Positions 34,380 through 44,451 of a stretch of DNA of 64,000 nt are shown piece by piece. The notes beneath the pieces are model-generated. The model had not been told where the DNA came from. It searched no databases and worked only from the letters and a program-made list of their open reading frames with translations. Both the position numbers and the translations under genes were made by a program. Positions within the stretch are counted from its first letter, which is position 1. Every line of letters starts with the position of its first letter. Location of the stretch: positions 3,778,001 through 3,842,000 of the forward strand of contig NZ_CP048630.1 in NCBI RefSeq assembly GCF_010669125.1, given 5' to 3'. Origin of the DNA: Ancylobacter pratisalsi. Lineage in GTDB: Bacteria > Pseudomonadota > Alphaproteobacteria > Rhizobiales > Xanthobacteraceae.

Positions 34380-35201
34380 TCAACGGCCGGGCAGGACGAT
34401 AACCGTTGGCTTGATCGGCAGCGTCTCGCGCGAGAAGACAAGCGTTGGGAATTCCTCGCGGCGTATCTCGTACTGGCTGCTGGAAAAGCGCTCGAGAAAG
34501 CGGTTGAGCGTGCCCTGATTGAAGTAGTGCATGGGGATCACGACCGGCGACTCGAGGGCCTTCAGCACTTCCACCATACCGTCGACATCCAACGTGTAGC
34601 TGCCGTCAACCGGCGCCAGCACAATGTCGATACGACCCAGTGCCCCGAGATCCTGCTTGGTCAGGAGATGATGCAGGTGGCCGAGATGGGCGATGCACAG
34701 GTCCGCGGCGCGGAAGATGAAAATTGAATTGCCGTTCCGTATCGTGCCGCCTTCCCAGTCGCGGATATTGGTCTGCAGGTTGCCGATCCAGAGATCACCG
34801 ACCTCCATGTCGTAGCGCACGGGGTCCCGGTCGTCGCGCCAGCCCTTGAGCACATGCTCGATGCCGGGGTCCGGATGCAGCGAGTAATGGGTCATGTGCG
34901 CCCGGTTCATCGTCGCGACGCGCGGGACGATGTCGGGCCGGACATAGTCATTGTAGTCGGTCGCTACCGTGACGCCGCCCGTCGTCTCGATCAGGAAGGT
35001 CGAGTGTCCAATATAGGTCAGGCCGACCTGTCGGGGTTGAAGATAGGCTGCGGGAAGCGCGCGCGTCTCTAGAGACTGCAGGAACGGGTTCTTCGCCACC
35101 AGCTTGGGGCAGCGGTCGGCCTGGGCGAGGGCCGGGGCCGTCCATGCCACACTCGCAAGGCATGGCAGGACAAGCAGGCACACGGTCACGAAGCGCATCA
35201 T
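34380..35201 (-). CDS. Exported metallo-beta-lactamase-fold hydrolase, UlaG-like
   Basis: A 273-residue protein with a signal peptide (ending APALAQADR). The core has the fold's opening LTYIGHSTFLIET, then TVATDYNDYV, RAHMTHYSLHPDPG, IAHLGHLHHLL and VIPMHYFNQG, giving several likely metal ligands. The first histidine cluster differs from the textbook HxHxDH. The start is set by GGAG seven bases before the ATG at 35201; the frame is open further upstream. Its periplasmic substrate is not known. It stands alone. Confidence 0.75.
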   Translation of the reverse strand: MMRFVTVCLLVLPCLASVAWTAPALAQADRCPKLVAKNPFLQSLETRALPAAYLQPRQVGLTYIGHSTFLIETTGGVTVATDYNDYVRPDIVPRVATMNRAHMTHYSLHPDPGIEHVLKGWRDDRDPVRYDMEVGDLWIGNLQTNIRDWEGGTIRNGNSIFIFRAADLCIAHLGHLHHLLTKQDLGALGRIDIVLAPVDGSYTLDVDGMVEVLKALESPVVIPMHYFNQGTLNRFLERFSSSQYEIRREEFPTLVFSRETLPIKPTVIVLPGR

Positions 35202-35298
35202 CGCGGGACTCCGAGGCTGGTGTACCGCCATAATCAGATGCGCGCGGCATCCGCGCGAGTAACTATTTCGTGGCGCCTCTCTTAGGCAAATTCCACAG

Positions 35299-35934
35299 TC
35301 AACGCAGGAATGGATTGGTCCGCTTCTCCAACGCGATGTTGGAAGCTGCGCCATGGCCGGGCAGGATGGTGAAAGCGTCCCCGAGAGGCAGGATCTTGGT
35401 TTTGATGCCGTTAATCAGCAATTCGGAATCCCCATAGGGAAAATCCGTGCGGCCGACGGAGCGCTGGAACAGAGTGTCGCCGACGATGGCGATGTTGTTG
35501 GCGCGGTTCACCAGCACGATATGGCCGGGCGTATGGCCGGGTACGTGCAGCACCTCGAAGGCGACGCCGCCGATGTCCACCGTGTCTCCCTCGTCGAGCC
35601 AGCGGCCCGGTGTGACCGCGCGGCCGGGGATGCCGGTGCGCTCGCCGGCAGCCGGGAGATCATCCAACAGGAACTTGTCCGCCTGATGCGGGCCTTCGAT
35701 TGGGATCTTCAGCGTCTCGGCCAGCTCGGCGGCGCCGGCTGCATGATCAATATGTCCGTGGGTGAGGACGATTTTTTCCGGTGTGACTTCCAGCTCCTCC
35801 AGCGCCGCCAGGATGCGCGGCAGGTCACCGCCAGGATCGATCACCGCGCCCTTCTTGGTGGCCTCGTCCCAGACGATGGAACAGTTCTGCTGGAACGGAG
35901 TGACGGGTACGACGGCAATCTTCAGCTCGGGCAT
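35299..35934 (-). CDS. Metallo-beta-lactamase-fold hydrolase, glyoxalase II-like (YcbL type)
   Basis: A 211-residue cytoplasmic thioester hydrolase candidate. It contains [14 protein letters not shown], the metal site [37 protein letters not shown] and LPGHG near the end. This is the short YcbL/glyoxalase II-like form lacking the C-terminal helical domain of GloB. The ATG at 35934 is preceded by AGGAG; the open frame upstream is not protein-like. It is divergent from lepA. Confidence 0.88.
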   Translation of the reverse strand: MPELKIAVVPVTPFQQNCSIVWDEATKKGAVIDPGGDLPRILAALEELEVTPEKIVLTHGHIDHAAGAAELAETLKIPIEGPHQADKFLLDDLPAAGERTGIPGRAVTPGRWLDEGDTVDIGGVAFEVLHVPGHTPGHIVLVNRANNIAIVGDTLFQRSVGRTDFPYGDSELLINGIKTKILPLGDAFTILPGHGAASNIALEKRTNPFLR

Positions 35935-36049
35935 GATGGCTCCTTGGGGCAGGCGGCCGGAATGTGGGCGATGGTTTCGCGCGGCGCAAGCCGGTTCGCC
36001 GGTTGCCGTGCCTTGTGGCGCCTTGGCGGCAGTGCTATCTCGCGGCGCC

Positions 36050-37855
36050 ATGAGCACAGCGCCCTTCAACAACATCCGCAACTTCTCCATCGTCGCCCAT
36101 ATCGATCATGGGAAGTCGACTTTGGCCGACCGTCTCATCCAGATGACGGGTGGCCTGTCCGCGCGCGAGATGACCGAGCAAGTGCTCGACAGCATGGATA
36201 TCGAGCGCGAGCGCGGCATTACGATCAAGGCGCAGACCGTCCGGCTTACCTACAAGGCCAAGGACGGCAAGGAATACACGCTCAATCTCATCGATACCCC
36301 TGGCCACGTCGATTTCGCCTATGAGGTGAACCGATCGCTCGCCGCCGTGGAAGGCTCGCTCCTGGTGGTCGACGCTTCGCAGGGCGTTGAGGCTCAGACG
36401 CTGGCCAATGTCTATCAGGCGATCGACAATAATCACGAGATCGTGCCGGTCCTCAACAAGGTGGACCTCCCGGCGGCCGAGCCGGAAAAGGTGAAGCAGC
36501 AGATCGAGGACGTGATCGGTCTAGATGCATCCGACGCGGTAATGATCTCGGCGAAGACGGGTTTCGGCGTCGCGGACGTGCTCGAAGCCATCGTCACGCG
36601 CCTGCCGCCGCCGAAGGGAGACCGCGAGGCACCGCTCAAGGCGCTGCTGGTCGATAGCTGGTACGACGTTTATCTCGGCGTCGTCGTCCTCGTGCGCATT
36701 ATCGATGGCGTGCTCAAGAAAGGGCAGCGCATCAAGATGATGGGCACGGGCGCGGCCTATGATGTCGACCGCGTCGGCGTGTTTACGCCGAAGATGGTGG
36801 TGATGAGCGAACTCGGCCCGGGCGAGATCGGCTTCCTCAACGGCTCGATCAAGGAGGTCGCCGATACGCGCGTCGGCGATACCATCACCGAAGAAAAGCG
36901 GCCAACCACGGAAGCCCTGACGGGCTTCAAGCCGGCGCAGCCGGTTGTGTTCTGCGGCCTGTTTCCGGTGGACGCGGCCGACTTCGAGGATCTGCGCGCA
37001 GCGATGGGCAAGCTTCGCCTCAACGATGCGAGTTTCTCCTACGAGATGGAAACCTCGGCAGCGCTGGGTTTCGGCTTCCGCTGCGGCTTCCTGGGCCTGC
37101 TGCATCTGGAGATCATTCAGGAGCGCCTGGAGCGCGAGTTCAACCTCGATCTGATCGCAACAGCCCCGTCTGTTATCTACCAGATCGAGATGAACGACGG
37201 TTCTATGATCGACCTTCACAATCCCGCCGATATGCCGGATGTGGTGAAGATCAAGGAGATCCGCGAGCCTTGGATTCGCGCGACCATCATGACGCCGGAC
37301 GATTATCTAGGCGCGGTCTTGAAGCTCTGCCAGGATCGCCGCGGTAACCAGATCGAGCTCACCTATGTCGGCGCGCGTGCGATGGTGACCTACGACCTGC
37401 CACTGAACGAGGTGGTGTTCGACTTCTACGACCGGCTCAAATCGATCTCGAAGGGCTACGCATCCTTCGACTACCAGATCACCGATTATCGCCCCGGCGA
37501 TCTCGTGAAGATGTCGATCCTTGTCAACGCGGAACCGGTCGATGCGCTTTCAATGCTGGTGCATCGTACTCGTGCCGAATATCGCGGCCGCGCGATGTGC
37601 GAGAAGTTGAAGGATCTGATCCCGCAGCATCTGTTCCAGATTCCGATCCAGGCAGCGATCGGGGCCAAGATCATCGCCCGCGAGACCATCCGAGCGCTAC
37701 GCAAGGACGTCACCGCCAAGTGCTATGGCGGCGACATCACCCGTAAGCGCAAGCTTCTGGAGAAGCAGAAGGAGGGCAAGAAAAAGATGCGCCAGTTCGG
37801 TCGGGTTGAGATTCCGCAGGAAGCCTTCATCGCCGCCCTGAAGGTCGACGACTGA
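36050..37855 (+). CDS. lepA: Elongation factor 4 (LepA)
   Basis: Ribosome-bound GTPase that can back-translocate stalled ribosomes. The 601-residue product is the normal length and carries the G1 motif AHIDHGKST, the switch [18 protein letters not shown], the [11 protein letters not shown]-specificity motif, and the LepA-specific C-terminal region with [20 protein letters not shown]. The family start [14 protein letters not shown] lies eight residues after the chosen ATG. It is a standard chromosomal core gene. Confidence 0.97.
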   Translation: MSTAPFNNIRNFSIVAHIDHGKSTLADRLIQMTGGLSAREMTEQVLDSMDIERERGITIKAQTVRLTYKAKDGKEYTLNLIDTPGHVDFAYEVNRSLAAVEGSLLVVDASQGVEAQTLANVYQAIDNNHEIVPVLNKVDLPAAEPEKVKQQIEDVIGLDASDAVMISAKTGFGVADVLEAIVTRLPPPKGDREAPLKALLVDSWYDVYLGVVVLVRIIDGVLKKGQRIKMMGTGAAYDVDRVGVFTPKMVVMSELGPGEIGFLNGSIKEVADTRVGDTITEEKRPTTEALTGFKPAQPVVFCGLFPVDAADFEDLRAAMGKLRLNDASFSYEMETSAALGFGFRCGFLGLLHLEIIQERLEREFNLDLIATAPSVIYQIEMNDGSMIDLHNPADMPDVVKIKEIREPWIRATIMTPDDYLGAVLKLCQDRRGNQIELTYVGARAMVTYDLPLNEVVFDFYDRLKSISKGYASFDYQITDYRPGDLVKMSILVNAEPVDALSMLVHRTRAEYRGRAMCEKLKDLIPQHLFQIPIQAAIGAKIIARETIRALRKDVTAKCYGGDITRKRKLLEKQKEGKKKMRQFGRVEIPQEAFIAALKVDD

Positions 37856-37928
37856 CGGGTCTCGCTACCCAGATTCCCTTTTTCGTGCTCACATTGGCGT
37901 CCCTGATTGTAATGGGAGGCATGGGGCC

Positions 37929-38117
37929 ATGTACAAGTTCGAAGTCTACAAGGACAAAGCTGGCGAATTTCGCTTTCGCTTCAAGGCATCCAACGGGGAG
38001 AGCATGTTCTCATCCGAAGGTTACAAGGCAAAGGCCTCGGCCCTGAGCGCCATCGAATCGATCAAGAAAAACTGCCCGGGTGCTGCGGTTGTCGACCTCA
38101 CCAAAGAAGAGGCCTGA
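37929..38117 (+). CDS. YegP-like DUF1508 protein
   Basis: A 62-residue single-domain protein with the repeat-type sequence MYKFEVYKDKAGEFRFRFK followed by ASNGESMFSSEGYKAKASA and AIESIKKN, typical of the DUF1508/YegP fold (a small beta-alpha unit normally found in tandem). An AATGGGAGGC ribosome site precedes it. It has its own terminator. The function is unknown. Confidence 0.85.
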   Translation: MYKFEVYKDKAGEFRFRFKASNGESMFSSEGYKAKASALSAIESIKKNCPGAAVVDLTKEEA

Positions 38118-38136
38118 GCCGTCGGTCCAATTGAAA

Positions 38137-38158
38137 AGGCCGGGCTCGCGCCCGGCCT
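38137..38158. terminator. Shared terminator between convergent genes
   Basis: AGGCCGGGC-TCGC-GCCCGGCCT is a perfect 9-bp stem lying between the YegP-like gene and the convergent PRC-barrel gene. The A-run on its left would act as a T-run for the minus strand, so it likely serves the PRC-barrel gene and perhaps both. Confidence 0.7.
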
Positions 38159-38181
38159 CGCCGTTTCACGTGTCGTGCGCG

Positions 38182-38565
38182 TCAGATGACGTAGGGTGGC
38201 ACATGATAGAAGTCGTTGACCTTTCGGTCCCAGTCCCGCTCGCCCCAGGAGCCCTCGTCGGGACTTGAATGGCGGGGGGCGGTACGGAGCTGTTCCTCGG
38301 TGAGGTCCACAACGTACCCGTCCAGCGATTCGTCGTATTTCAACAGCGACCAGGGCAGAGGGTAATAGTCCTCGCCGAACCCGAGAAATCCGCCGAAGCT
38401 CATCACCGCATAGGCAGTTTGGCCGCTCAGCTTGTCGATCATGACGCGGGCAATGGAGCCGATGCGTTCACCGTCGGGACGATAGACCGCTGTGCCCTCG
38501 ACCTTATCGCTTCCAATCAGTGTCAATGTTTCGCGCGCTTCGAGGTTCTGTTGGGTGCTATGCAT
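38182..38565 (-). CDS. PRC-barrel domain protein
   Basis: A 127-residue protein with one PRC-barrel: LIGSDKVEGTAVYRPDGERIG, MIDKLSGQTAYAVMSFGGFLG and DYYPLPWSLLKYDESLDGY. The family is frequent in Rhizobiales as short stress-linked proteins of unknown role. A GGAGG-type site (GGAGGCGAGAG on the minus strand) precedes the ATG. It is transcribed alone. Confidence 0.85.
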   Translation of the reverse strand: MHSTQQNLEARETLTLIGSDKVEGTAVYRPDGERIGSIARVMIDKLSGQTAYAVMSFGGFLGFGEDYYPLPWSLLKYDESLDGYVVDLTEEQLRTAPRHSSPDEGSWGERDWDRKVNDFYHVPPYVI

Positions 38566-38825
38566 CTCTCGCCTCCTTGTCTGTTAAGCACTTCGATAAT
38601 TGCAGAACGTCATTTCTCGCGCAGAGTTCCGAAACGGCACGGAATTACATGTTAAATATTCGTCGTGATTGAGAAATGGAACGCGATATATAGGGGTATC
38701 ATTTAACTCCCGAGGGATGATCTGTCGTGAAAGCGGCGCTGGCGTACCGCAGCCTCGGAAGATATCTTCTGCGTCCGTTCAAAGTGGAGAATCACGGCGT
38801 GGGACAGGTTCTGAAGGGGGCGGCT

Positions 38826-39815
38826 GTGAACAGACGCCAGATCCTGTGCCTGCTTGGTGGGGCATCGGTCTTCGGCCTCGGCGGGATCAGGAATGCTGCT
38901 GCGCAGGAGGAGAGCATCGTCGACGTCGACGCGCTCAAGCCCGGTGAGTTCACATGGTACCCGGACCGAGCCCCTGAGGGGTTCGTCGCCATCATTGTCA
39001 CTCTGCCGGACCAGCGCTGCTATGTGTACCGGAACGGTGTGCGCATCGGCGTGTCCACCTGTTCGACTGGCAAGCCCGGCCATGAGACCCCGGTGGGGGT
39101 TTTTACCATCCTGCTGAAGGATGTGGACCACCATTCCTCACTCTATAACGATGCTTCGATGCCCTATACGGAGCTGCTGACGTGGTCCGGCGTGGCTTTG
39201 CACGCGGGTGGCTTGCCGGGTTATCCGACCTCGCATGGTTGCGTGCATCTGCCGTTGGCTTTTTCGAAGTTGTTGTTCAGCGTTACGCATTATGGAACGC
39301 CGGTAATCATTGCCGATGTGCACTCCCAGCCGATGGACGTGTTGCATCCTGGGCTTGTTCTGCCCTCCGATGCCACCAAGGTGATCTTGGATGATGCGCC
39401 GAACAGCCCGGAGGCCAAGGCCGCCGATGCCGTTGCCCCGAATGTGGCTACCGTGCCGGTTGCCATGGTTGTCAGCGGAGCTGACCGGCAGCTGATCGTG
39501 TTGAAAAACGGGGAAGAGGTCCTGACAGCGCCGGTCACTGTCCGGGATCCGCAAGCCCCTCTTGGCAACGTAGTCTACGTGTTGAAGAAGGTCGGTGGCG
39601 AGGTCGCGTGGACGGCCCTCGCATTCGAAGGTAACGGCGTGCAAGGCGGGAAGCCGGCCACGGCGATTGATCGAATCACCGTGGCCGCAGAGGCCAACCA
39701 AAAGCTTGCTGCGCTTCTGGTTCCCGGGTCGACCATGCTGATCACCGACCTCTCGGCAGGCGCGGATACACGCTCGCAGAAGGATTTCGTCGTTCTGACT
39801 CAAGCGATGAGCTGA
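38826..39815 (+). CDS. L,D-transpeptidase (YkuD domain)
   Basis: A 329-residue exported enzyme that cross-links peptidoglycan or attaches proteins to it. The catalytic motif HAGGLPGYPTSHGCVHLP contains the active Cys; TCSTGKPGHETPVGVF is the usual start of the fold. A second part after residue about 200 (VPVAMVVSGADRQLIVL) looks like an extra domain. The GTG at 38826 gives a twin-arginine-like signal (NRRQILCLLGG) and has AAGGGGG upstream; another GTG at 38727 is possible. mepA follows eight bases later, so both probably form a cell wall operon. Confidence 0.85.
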   Translation: MNRRQILCLLGGASVFGLGGIRNAAAQEESIVDVDALKPGEFTWYPDRAPEGFVAIIVTLPDQRCYVYRNGVRIGVSTCSTGKPGHETPVGVFTILLKDVDHHSSLYNDASMPYTELLTWSGVALHAGGLPGYPTSHGCVHLPLAFSKLLFSVTHYGTPVIIADVHSQPMDVLHPGLVLPSDATKVILDDAPNSPEAKAADAVAPNVATVPVAMVVSGADRQLIVLKNGEEVLTAPVTVRDPQAPLGNVVYVLKKVGGEVAWTALAFEGNGVQGGKPATAIDRITVAAEANQKLAALLVPGSTMLITDLSAGADTRSQKDFVVLTQAMS

Positions 39816-39822
39816 GGAAGTC

Positions 39823-40764
39823 ATGAGGAAGTGGCCTTGCGATCGGCCGAATGCGATCCTGCCAAGGGCCTGGCTCGCAGCGATGTGGGCCATCGCCTTC
39901 CTGTGCTGTGGACTGCTGTTGCTGCCCGCTGTCGCGCAGGATGTGGCCTCGGCGCGGTTGGGCGAGACGCCGGCCAAACAGCTGTTCGGTGTGGCCAAGT
40001 CGCCGGCGCCGATGGCAGCGCAGGCCATAGGTTTTTACTCGAGGGGATGCCTTGCCGGCGCGTTGGCGCTGCCTGTCAACGGTGAGACCTGGCAGGCGAT
40101 GCGGCTCTCGCGCAATCGCAATTGGGGTCACCCGGCTCTCATTGCCTTTCTTGAACGGTTCGCGGCAAAAGTCGCACAGGTCTCCGACTGGTCCGGCATC
40201 CTCGTGGGCGACATGGCGCAGCCACGCGGAGGCCCGATGTCGAGTGGTCATGCGTCACATCAGATCGGTCTCGACGCCGATATCTGGTTGACGCCGATGC
40301 CAAAACGCGAGTTCTCCCGCGAAGAGCGCGAGAAAGTGTCGGCGACCATGATCGTCAGGCCTGACCGGCTCGATGTCGATGCCAAGGTGTGGACGCCTTC
40401 CCATGTCGCGGTGATCAAGGCCGCGGCACAAGACCCGGAGGTCGAGCGCGTGCTGGTGAATGCGGCCATCAAGAAGGCCTTGTGCCGCGACGCTTCCGGT
40501 GACCGTTCCTGGCTGCAGAAGGTGCGCCCGTACTGGGGCCACGACTATCACATGCATGTGCGTATCGGCTGTCCCGCCGGGAGTCCGGATTGCCAGCCGC
40601 AGGATCCGGTGGTGCCTGGCGAGGGGTGCGGCAAGGTGCTGGATTGGTGGTTTTCGGAAGGCAACATTCACCCCAAGCCACCCAAAGTTCCGCCGAAACC
40701 CAAACCGCCGATCCTGCTGAAAGACCTGCCTGCGGCCTGCCGCGACGTCGTACTGGCGAAGTGA
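39823..40764 (+). CDS. mepA: Penicillin-insensitive murein endopeptidase
   Basis: A 313-residue exported zinc peptidase that cleaves cross-links in peptidoglycan. The LAS-family ligands are in GPMSSGHASHQIGLDADIW and GHDYHMHVRIGC. A membrane-type signal segment (MWAIAFLCCGLLLLPAVAQ) precedes it. The C-terminus has a proline-rich PKPPKVPPKPKPP linker. It lies directly after the L,D-transpeptidase, consistent with joint wall remodelling. Confidence 0.92.
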   Translation: MRKWPCDRPNAILPRAWLAAMWAIAFLCCGLLLLPAVAQDVASARLGETPAKQLFGVAKSPAPMAAQAIGFYSRGCLAGALALPVNGETWQAMRLSRNRNWGHPALIAFLERFAAKVAQVSDWSGILVGDMAQPRGGPMSSGHASHQIGLDADIWLTPMPKREFSREEREKVSATMIVRPDRLDVDAKVWTPSHVAVIKAAAQDPEVERVLVNAAIKKALCRDASGDRSWLQKVRPYWGHDYHMHVRIGCPAGSPDCQPQDPVVPGEGCGKVLDWWFSEGNIHPKPPKVPPKPKPPILLKDLPAACRDVVLAK

Positions 40765-40854
40765 GGCCTGGCCCCTTGTCTACGCAGTCATTGGGCGCGA
40801 CCGGTCCTGTCGTGTGCTGTTCTTCGTCCCATAGCGGGAGCCGCCGGGGAGGCG

Positions 40855-42477
40855 CTATCTGCCGGGTGCATCCCGTAGGATCATGGCAGCGGCTTTCTCG
40901 GCGATCATGATGGTGGGCGAGTTGGTGTTGCCAGAAGGGATAGTGGGCATGATGGAGGCGTCGGCGACACGCAGCCCGTCGATACCGAAAACCCGCAAAC
41001 GCTCATCGACGACAGCCATGCAATCGGAGGCAAGCCCCATCTTCGCCGTGCCCACGGGGTGAAAGATCGTCGTGCCGATATTGCCGGCCGCCTCGGCAAG
41101 CGCCTCCTGCGTGTCATCGACCGTGGGGCCGGGTAGCATCTCGTCGGGTCGATAGGGCGCGAGGGCGGGTTGGGAGACGATGCGCCGGGCCACGCGGATA
41201 CTGTCGGCAGCGACGCGTCTGTCCTCTTCGGTTGAAAGATAGTTTGGCTGGATGCGCGGAGGGGAAGTGCTGTCTCGGTTGCCCAGCGTGAGGCTGCCTC
41301 TGCTGGTAGGGCGCAGGTTGCACACGCTCATGGTGAAGGCTGGGAATGTGTGAAGCGGCTCGCCGAACGCGCCCAGTGAGAGTGGCTGGACGTGAAATTC
41401 GAGGTCGGCGCGGTCCTTGCCGGGGCGCGAGCGTGTGAAAATGCCAAGCTGGGAGGGAGCCATGGTGAGCGGACCGCGCTGGAACAGCGCGTAATCCAGC
41501 CCCATCTTCACGCGGCCGAAGAGCGAGTGATATTGCTCATTGAGTGTTGGCACGCCGTGGATCTTGTAGATGGTCCGCAGCTGCAAATGGTCCTGGAGAT
41601 TTTCACCAACGCCGGGTTTATCGAGTGCGACGGGGATGCCGTGGCGGGAGAGTTCTTCGCCCGGGCCGATCCCTGAGAGCTTGAGAAGGTGCGGTGAGCC
41701 AATGGCGCCGGCGGCGAGAATGACCTCTCCACGTGCCCGTGCAGTGTGTACCTCGCCGTTCTGGCGATAGACGACGCCCGTTGCGCGCCCGTCTTCCAGA
41801 AGGACGCGATCGGTATGGCAGGATGTCTCCAGCCGAAGGTTGGGGCGGGAGAGGGCGGGCTTGAGAAAGCCGCGTGCGGCGCTCCAGCGGAAGCCTCGCT
41901 TCTGGTTCACCTGAAAGTAGGATGAACCTTCATTGTCACCGGCGTTGAAGTCCGAGATGGCGGCGATGCCAGCCTGCGTGGCGGCTTCGCGAACCTTGTC
42001 GAGTAGCTTCCAGGTCAGGCGCGGAAACTCCACCCGCCATTCACCACCCGCCCCATGGAATTCACTGGCGCCGAGATAATGGTCCTCATGGGATTTGAAG
42101 ACCGGCAGCACGTCTTCCCACCCCCAGCCGGACAGCCCAAGCTGGCGCCAATGATCGTAGTCCGCAGCCTGACCGCGCATGTAGATCATGGCGTTAATCG
42201 CGGAAGAGCCGCCGATGGTCTTGCCGCGCGGATAGCTGAGAGAGCGTCCGTTCAGCCCCGGCTCGGGCTCTGTTCTGAAGCACCAATCGGCGCGGGGGTT
42301 GCCTATTGCAAAGAGATAGCCCACCGGGATGTGGAACCAGATCCAATTGTCACGTCCGCCGGCCTCGAGCAGGAGAACGCGATTGCTGGAATGGGCGGAA
42401 AGCCGATTTGCCAGCACGCAGCCCGCTGAGCCCGCGCCAACGACGATGTAGTCGTAGATATCGGCGTCGGACGTCAC
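40855..42477 (-). CDS. GMC-family FAD alcohol/choline dehydrogenase
   Basis: A 540-residue flavoprotein of the BetA/AlkJ type. FAD is bound at [18 protein letters not shown]. Family signatures are [21 protein letters not shown] and [18 protein letters not shown]. The catalytic region reads [13 protein letters not shown] with the active His, and [19 protein letters not shown] with the Asn partner. GGGAG lies before the GTG start. No signal or redox partner is adjacent. Whether it uses choline, a long-chain alcohol or a polyether cannot be told. Confidence 0.88.
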   Translation of the reverse strand: MTSDADIYDYIVVGAGSAGCVLANRLSAHSSNRVLLLEAGGRDNWIWFHIPVGYLFAIGNPRADWCFRTEPEPGLNGRSLSYPRGKTIGGSSAINAMIYMRGQAADYDHWRQLGLSGWGWEDVLPVFKSHEDHYLGASEFHGAGGEWRVEFPRLTWKLLDKVREAATQAGIAAISDFNAGDNEGSSYFQVNQKRGFRWSAARGFLKPALSRPNLRLETSCHTDRVLLEDGRATGVVYRQNGEVHTARARGEVILAAGAIGSPHLLKLSGIGPGEELSRHGIPVALDKPGVGENLQDHLQLRTIYKIHGVPTLNEQYHSLFGRVKMGLDYALFQRGPLTMAPSQLGIFTRSRPGKDRADLEFHVQPLSLGAFGEPLHTFPAFTMSVCNLRPTSRGSLTLGNRDSTSPPRIQPNYLSTEEDRRVAADSIRVARRIVSQPALAPYRPDEMLPGPTVDDTQEALAEAAGNIGTTIFHPVGTAKMGLASDCMAVVDERLRVFGIDGLRVADASIMPTIPSGNTNSPTIMIAEKAAAMILRDAPGR

Positions 42478-42618
42478 GACGGGAACTCCCTACAACTTCA
42501 GCTCACTACAGGCTGCCGCAGGACACAGGAACGGCAGCCGCGGTTGCCGCCCGAGCGTCATTCGCAAAGCTGGCTATACCGCAAAGAACGGTCGCCCGAC
42601 TGACCCGGCAAGCTGGGG

Positions 42619-43476
42619 CTAGTTACTAAGCTTGCTTGCGAACACCGCGATGGTCCTCGCATAGACTTCGGCCTTGTTCCAGCCGAGCAGCGCCTGGTAG
42701 TTGGAGCTTCCCGGTGCCCAACCGCCGCCGGCGCGCCAGCCATATCCACGCAGATAGTTTGCGGTCGAGGCGAGCACGTCGGGTGCGCTACGGATCAGGT
42801 CGGCACGGCCATTGCCGTCGAAGTCGACGGCAAAGCGCACATAGGAGCTGGCGAGGAACTGGGTTTGGCCGAGCTCGCCGGCCCAGGCGCCACGCATCTC
42901 TCCGACGGAGAGATCGCCATGCTGAACTATGCGCAGGGCATCAAGTAGCTGCCCGGTGAAGAAGGCAGAGCGCCGGCAGTCATAGGCCAGCGTGGCCAGG
43001 GAGCGAAAGACCGGCATCTTGCCTTGGTTGACGCCGTAATCGGTCTCAAGCCCCCATATCGCAACGACGACCTCGCCCGGAACGCCATAGCGTTGCTCGA
43101 TGCGTCCAAGCGTCGACGCGTATTTTTGCATCATCTGCCGGCCCTTGGCGATGCGTCCCTTGCTGATGCGGCTGGCGGAGAACTGCTCGAAGCTCTGCTT
43201 GAAGTGCTTCTGGTTTCGGTCGAGGCGAATGACCTTTGTGTCGTAGGTCAGTCCATCGAGTGCACGAAGAGCACTTGATGATATGCCGTTCGCGCTGGCT
43301 TGGCCTCGAAAGTCGCGCAGCCAGGCGTTGAAGCCGGCGCCATCGTTGCCGCAGGAGGCCGCGAGAGCGGGCATTGCGCCGAACGGCGCCAGCAACACGG
43401 TAGCAAGCAGGGCTGCCGCAAGCCGCATGGCTGTTTGACTGACTAATTGTGAGGGAATGGGAAGGTTCGGCATCAT
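42619..43476 (-). CDS. Lytic murein transglycosylase, MltB-like
   Basis: A 285-residue exported enzyme that cleaves glycan strands with 1,6-anhydro product formation. It has a signal segment (AAALLATVLLAPFGAMPALA), the catalytic Glu in VAIWGLETDYG, RSLATLAYDCRR, and GAWAGELGQTQFLASSY, all typical of the MltB/SltB family. The C-terminal peptidoglycan-binding domain of longer homologues is absent. A pair of ATGs at 43476/43473 is the best start; the frame is open further upstream. Confidence 0.88.
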   Translation of the reverse strand: MMPNLPIPSQLVSQTAMRLAAALLATVLLAPFGAMPALAASCGNDGAGFNAWLRDFRGQASANGISSSALRALDGLTYDTKVIRLDRNQKHFKQSFEQFSASRISKGRIAKGRQMMQKYASTLGRIEQRYGVPGEVVVAIWGLETDYGVNQGKMPVFRSLATLAYDCRRSAFFTGQLLDALRIVQHGDLSVGEMRGAWAGELGQTQFLASSYVRFAVDFDGNGRADLIRSAPDVLASTANYLRGYGWRAGGGWAPGSSNYQALLGWNKAEVYARTIAVFASKLSN

Positions 43477-43552
43477 GGCTCTTGGCTCCCGCGCGCGCCG
43501 TGGCATGCTCCAACCGAGAATAAACGATCGGAAGTGAACGGTCTGTATCTTG

Positions 43553-44296
43553 TCAGATGCCGATGCGTCCGAAGCCAGGAAGCTTGATGCCGGGGCGCCG
43601 GATATCAAGGCCGGCAACCGCGCCAAGGATGTTGAGTTCCACTCCCTCTACCCACGCAAGAGTGAGCCCGGCATATCCCTCTATGGTCACCCTGACGCCC
43701 GTCCGGGAGGGAGCCAGACCGATCCAGCCGCCTTCGACCGGGAAGTCCTTTCCGATCGCCGTGGGCGGAAGGGTGGCGCCCATTTCCGGCACACGCCCCA
43801 GAACGAAAGCTATGAAACTGTTCGAATTCGGTCCAGGCCAGACCTGATAATCTCCGCTGTGCGAATAGGGATATGCCTCGATCGCGGCGCGAAGATCGGG
43901 AATGAGCCGGGATGCCTCTTCTCCCTTTAGCTCAGCGACAACCTCAGGATCGTTGCCGTACCAGCGCCCGTCCGGAGGGTAGCTGTTGCGTCGCAAGGGT
44001 GTGCCCCAGCCAACCTTGTCGAAGCGCTCATAGGAAGATGCACCGGCCTCTTTCAGCAGGATCCAGGTATGGACGGCGAAAATGCCGCGCCAGCGGCCTA
44101 CGCGGGCCGCGTACACGCGCACCATCGCCTTTGGATGGGCCTCGGCCACCGGCAAGGTGCCCGTGCTGGACCAGTCCGCATTGTGCCGGGATTGAGTGAG
44201 ATCCGCGTCCTGCCACAGCACGAGGGCATGCGCCCCTAGCGGCAGAGCGAACAGAAGCAGGAAGCCTAAAAGCGAGAAACGAGCCGTGCGCAACAT
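43553..44296 (-). CDS. DUF3750 membrane-associated protein
   Basis: A 247-residue protein with one N-terminal hydrophobic helix (FSLLGFLLLFALPLGAHALV) and a soluble domain containing KAMVRVYAARVGRWRGIFAVHTWI, FDKVGWGTPLRRN, SGDYQVWPGPNSNSFIAFVL and PPTAIGKDF. This is the DUF3750 family of alphaproteobacteria. The conserved His, Cys-free core and NSNSF motif suggest an enzyme-like site, but no activity is known. It is divergent from mntH. Confidence 0.82.
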   Translation of the reverse strand: MLRTARFSLLGFLLLFALPLGAHALVLWQDADLTQSRHNADWSSTGTLPVAEAHPKAMVRVYAARVGRWRGIFAVHTWILLKEAGASSYERFDKVGWGTPLRRNSYPPDGRWYGNDPEVVAELKGEEASRLIPDLRAAIEAYPYSHSGDYQVWPGPNSNSFIAFVLGRVPEMGATLPPTAIGKDFPVEGGWIGLAPSRTGVRVTIEGYAGLTLAWVEGVELNILGAVAGLDIRRPGIKLPGFGRIGI

Positions 44297-44368
44297 TGCG
44301 ACTACTGTGCCGAAGGCAGCGCGCAACGCTAGCTGTTTGAACGAAATGCGCGAAAAAGTGTCCAGCAG

Positions 44369-44438
44369 TTGCGAGTGGTTCGCAAACCCATTGACACTGA
44401 CGTTGCACTGCCACATGCTTGTTGCAACTAATTTGCAA
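44369..44438 (+). promoter_or_regulatory. Paired Fur/Mur-like dyads flanking the mntH promoter
   Basis: TTGCGA-N5-TCGCAA (44369-44385) and TTGCAA-N5-TTGCAA (44422-44438) are two perfect 6-5-6 inverted repeats whose centres are 53 bp apart. A TTGACA at 44391-44396 with a weak -10 near 44414 lies between them. Alphaproteobacterial mntH is known to be repressed by the manganese regulator Mur at TGCAA-type sites, so these are candidate Mur boxes. Confidence 0.65.
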
Positions 44439-44451
44439 TTGCGAGAAATCC

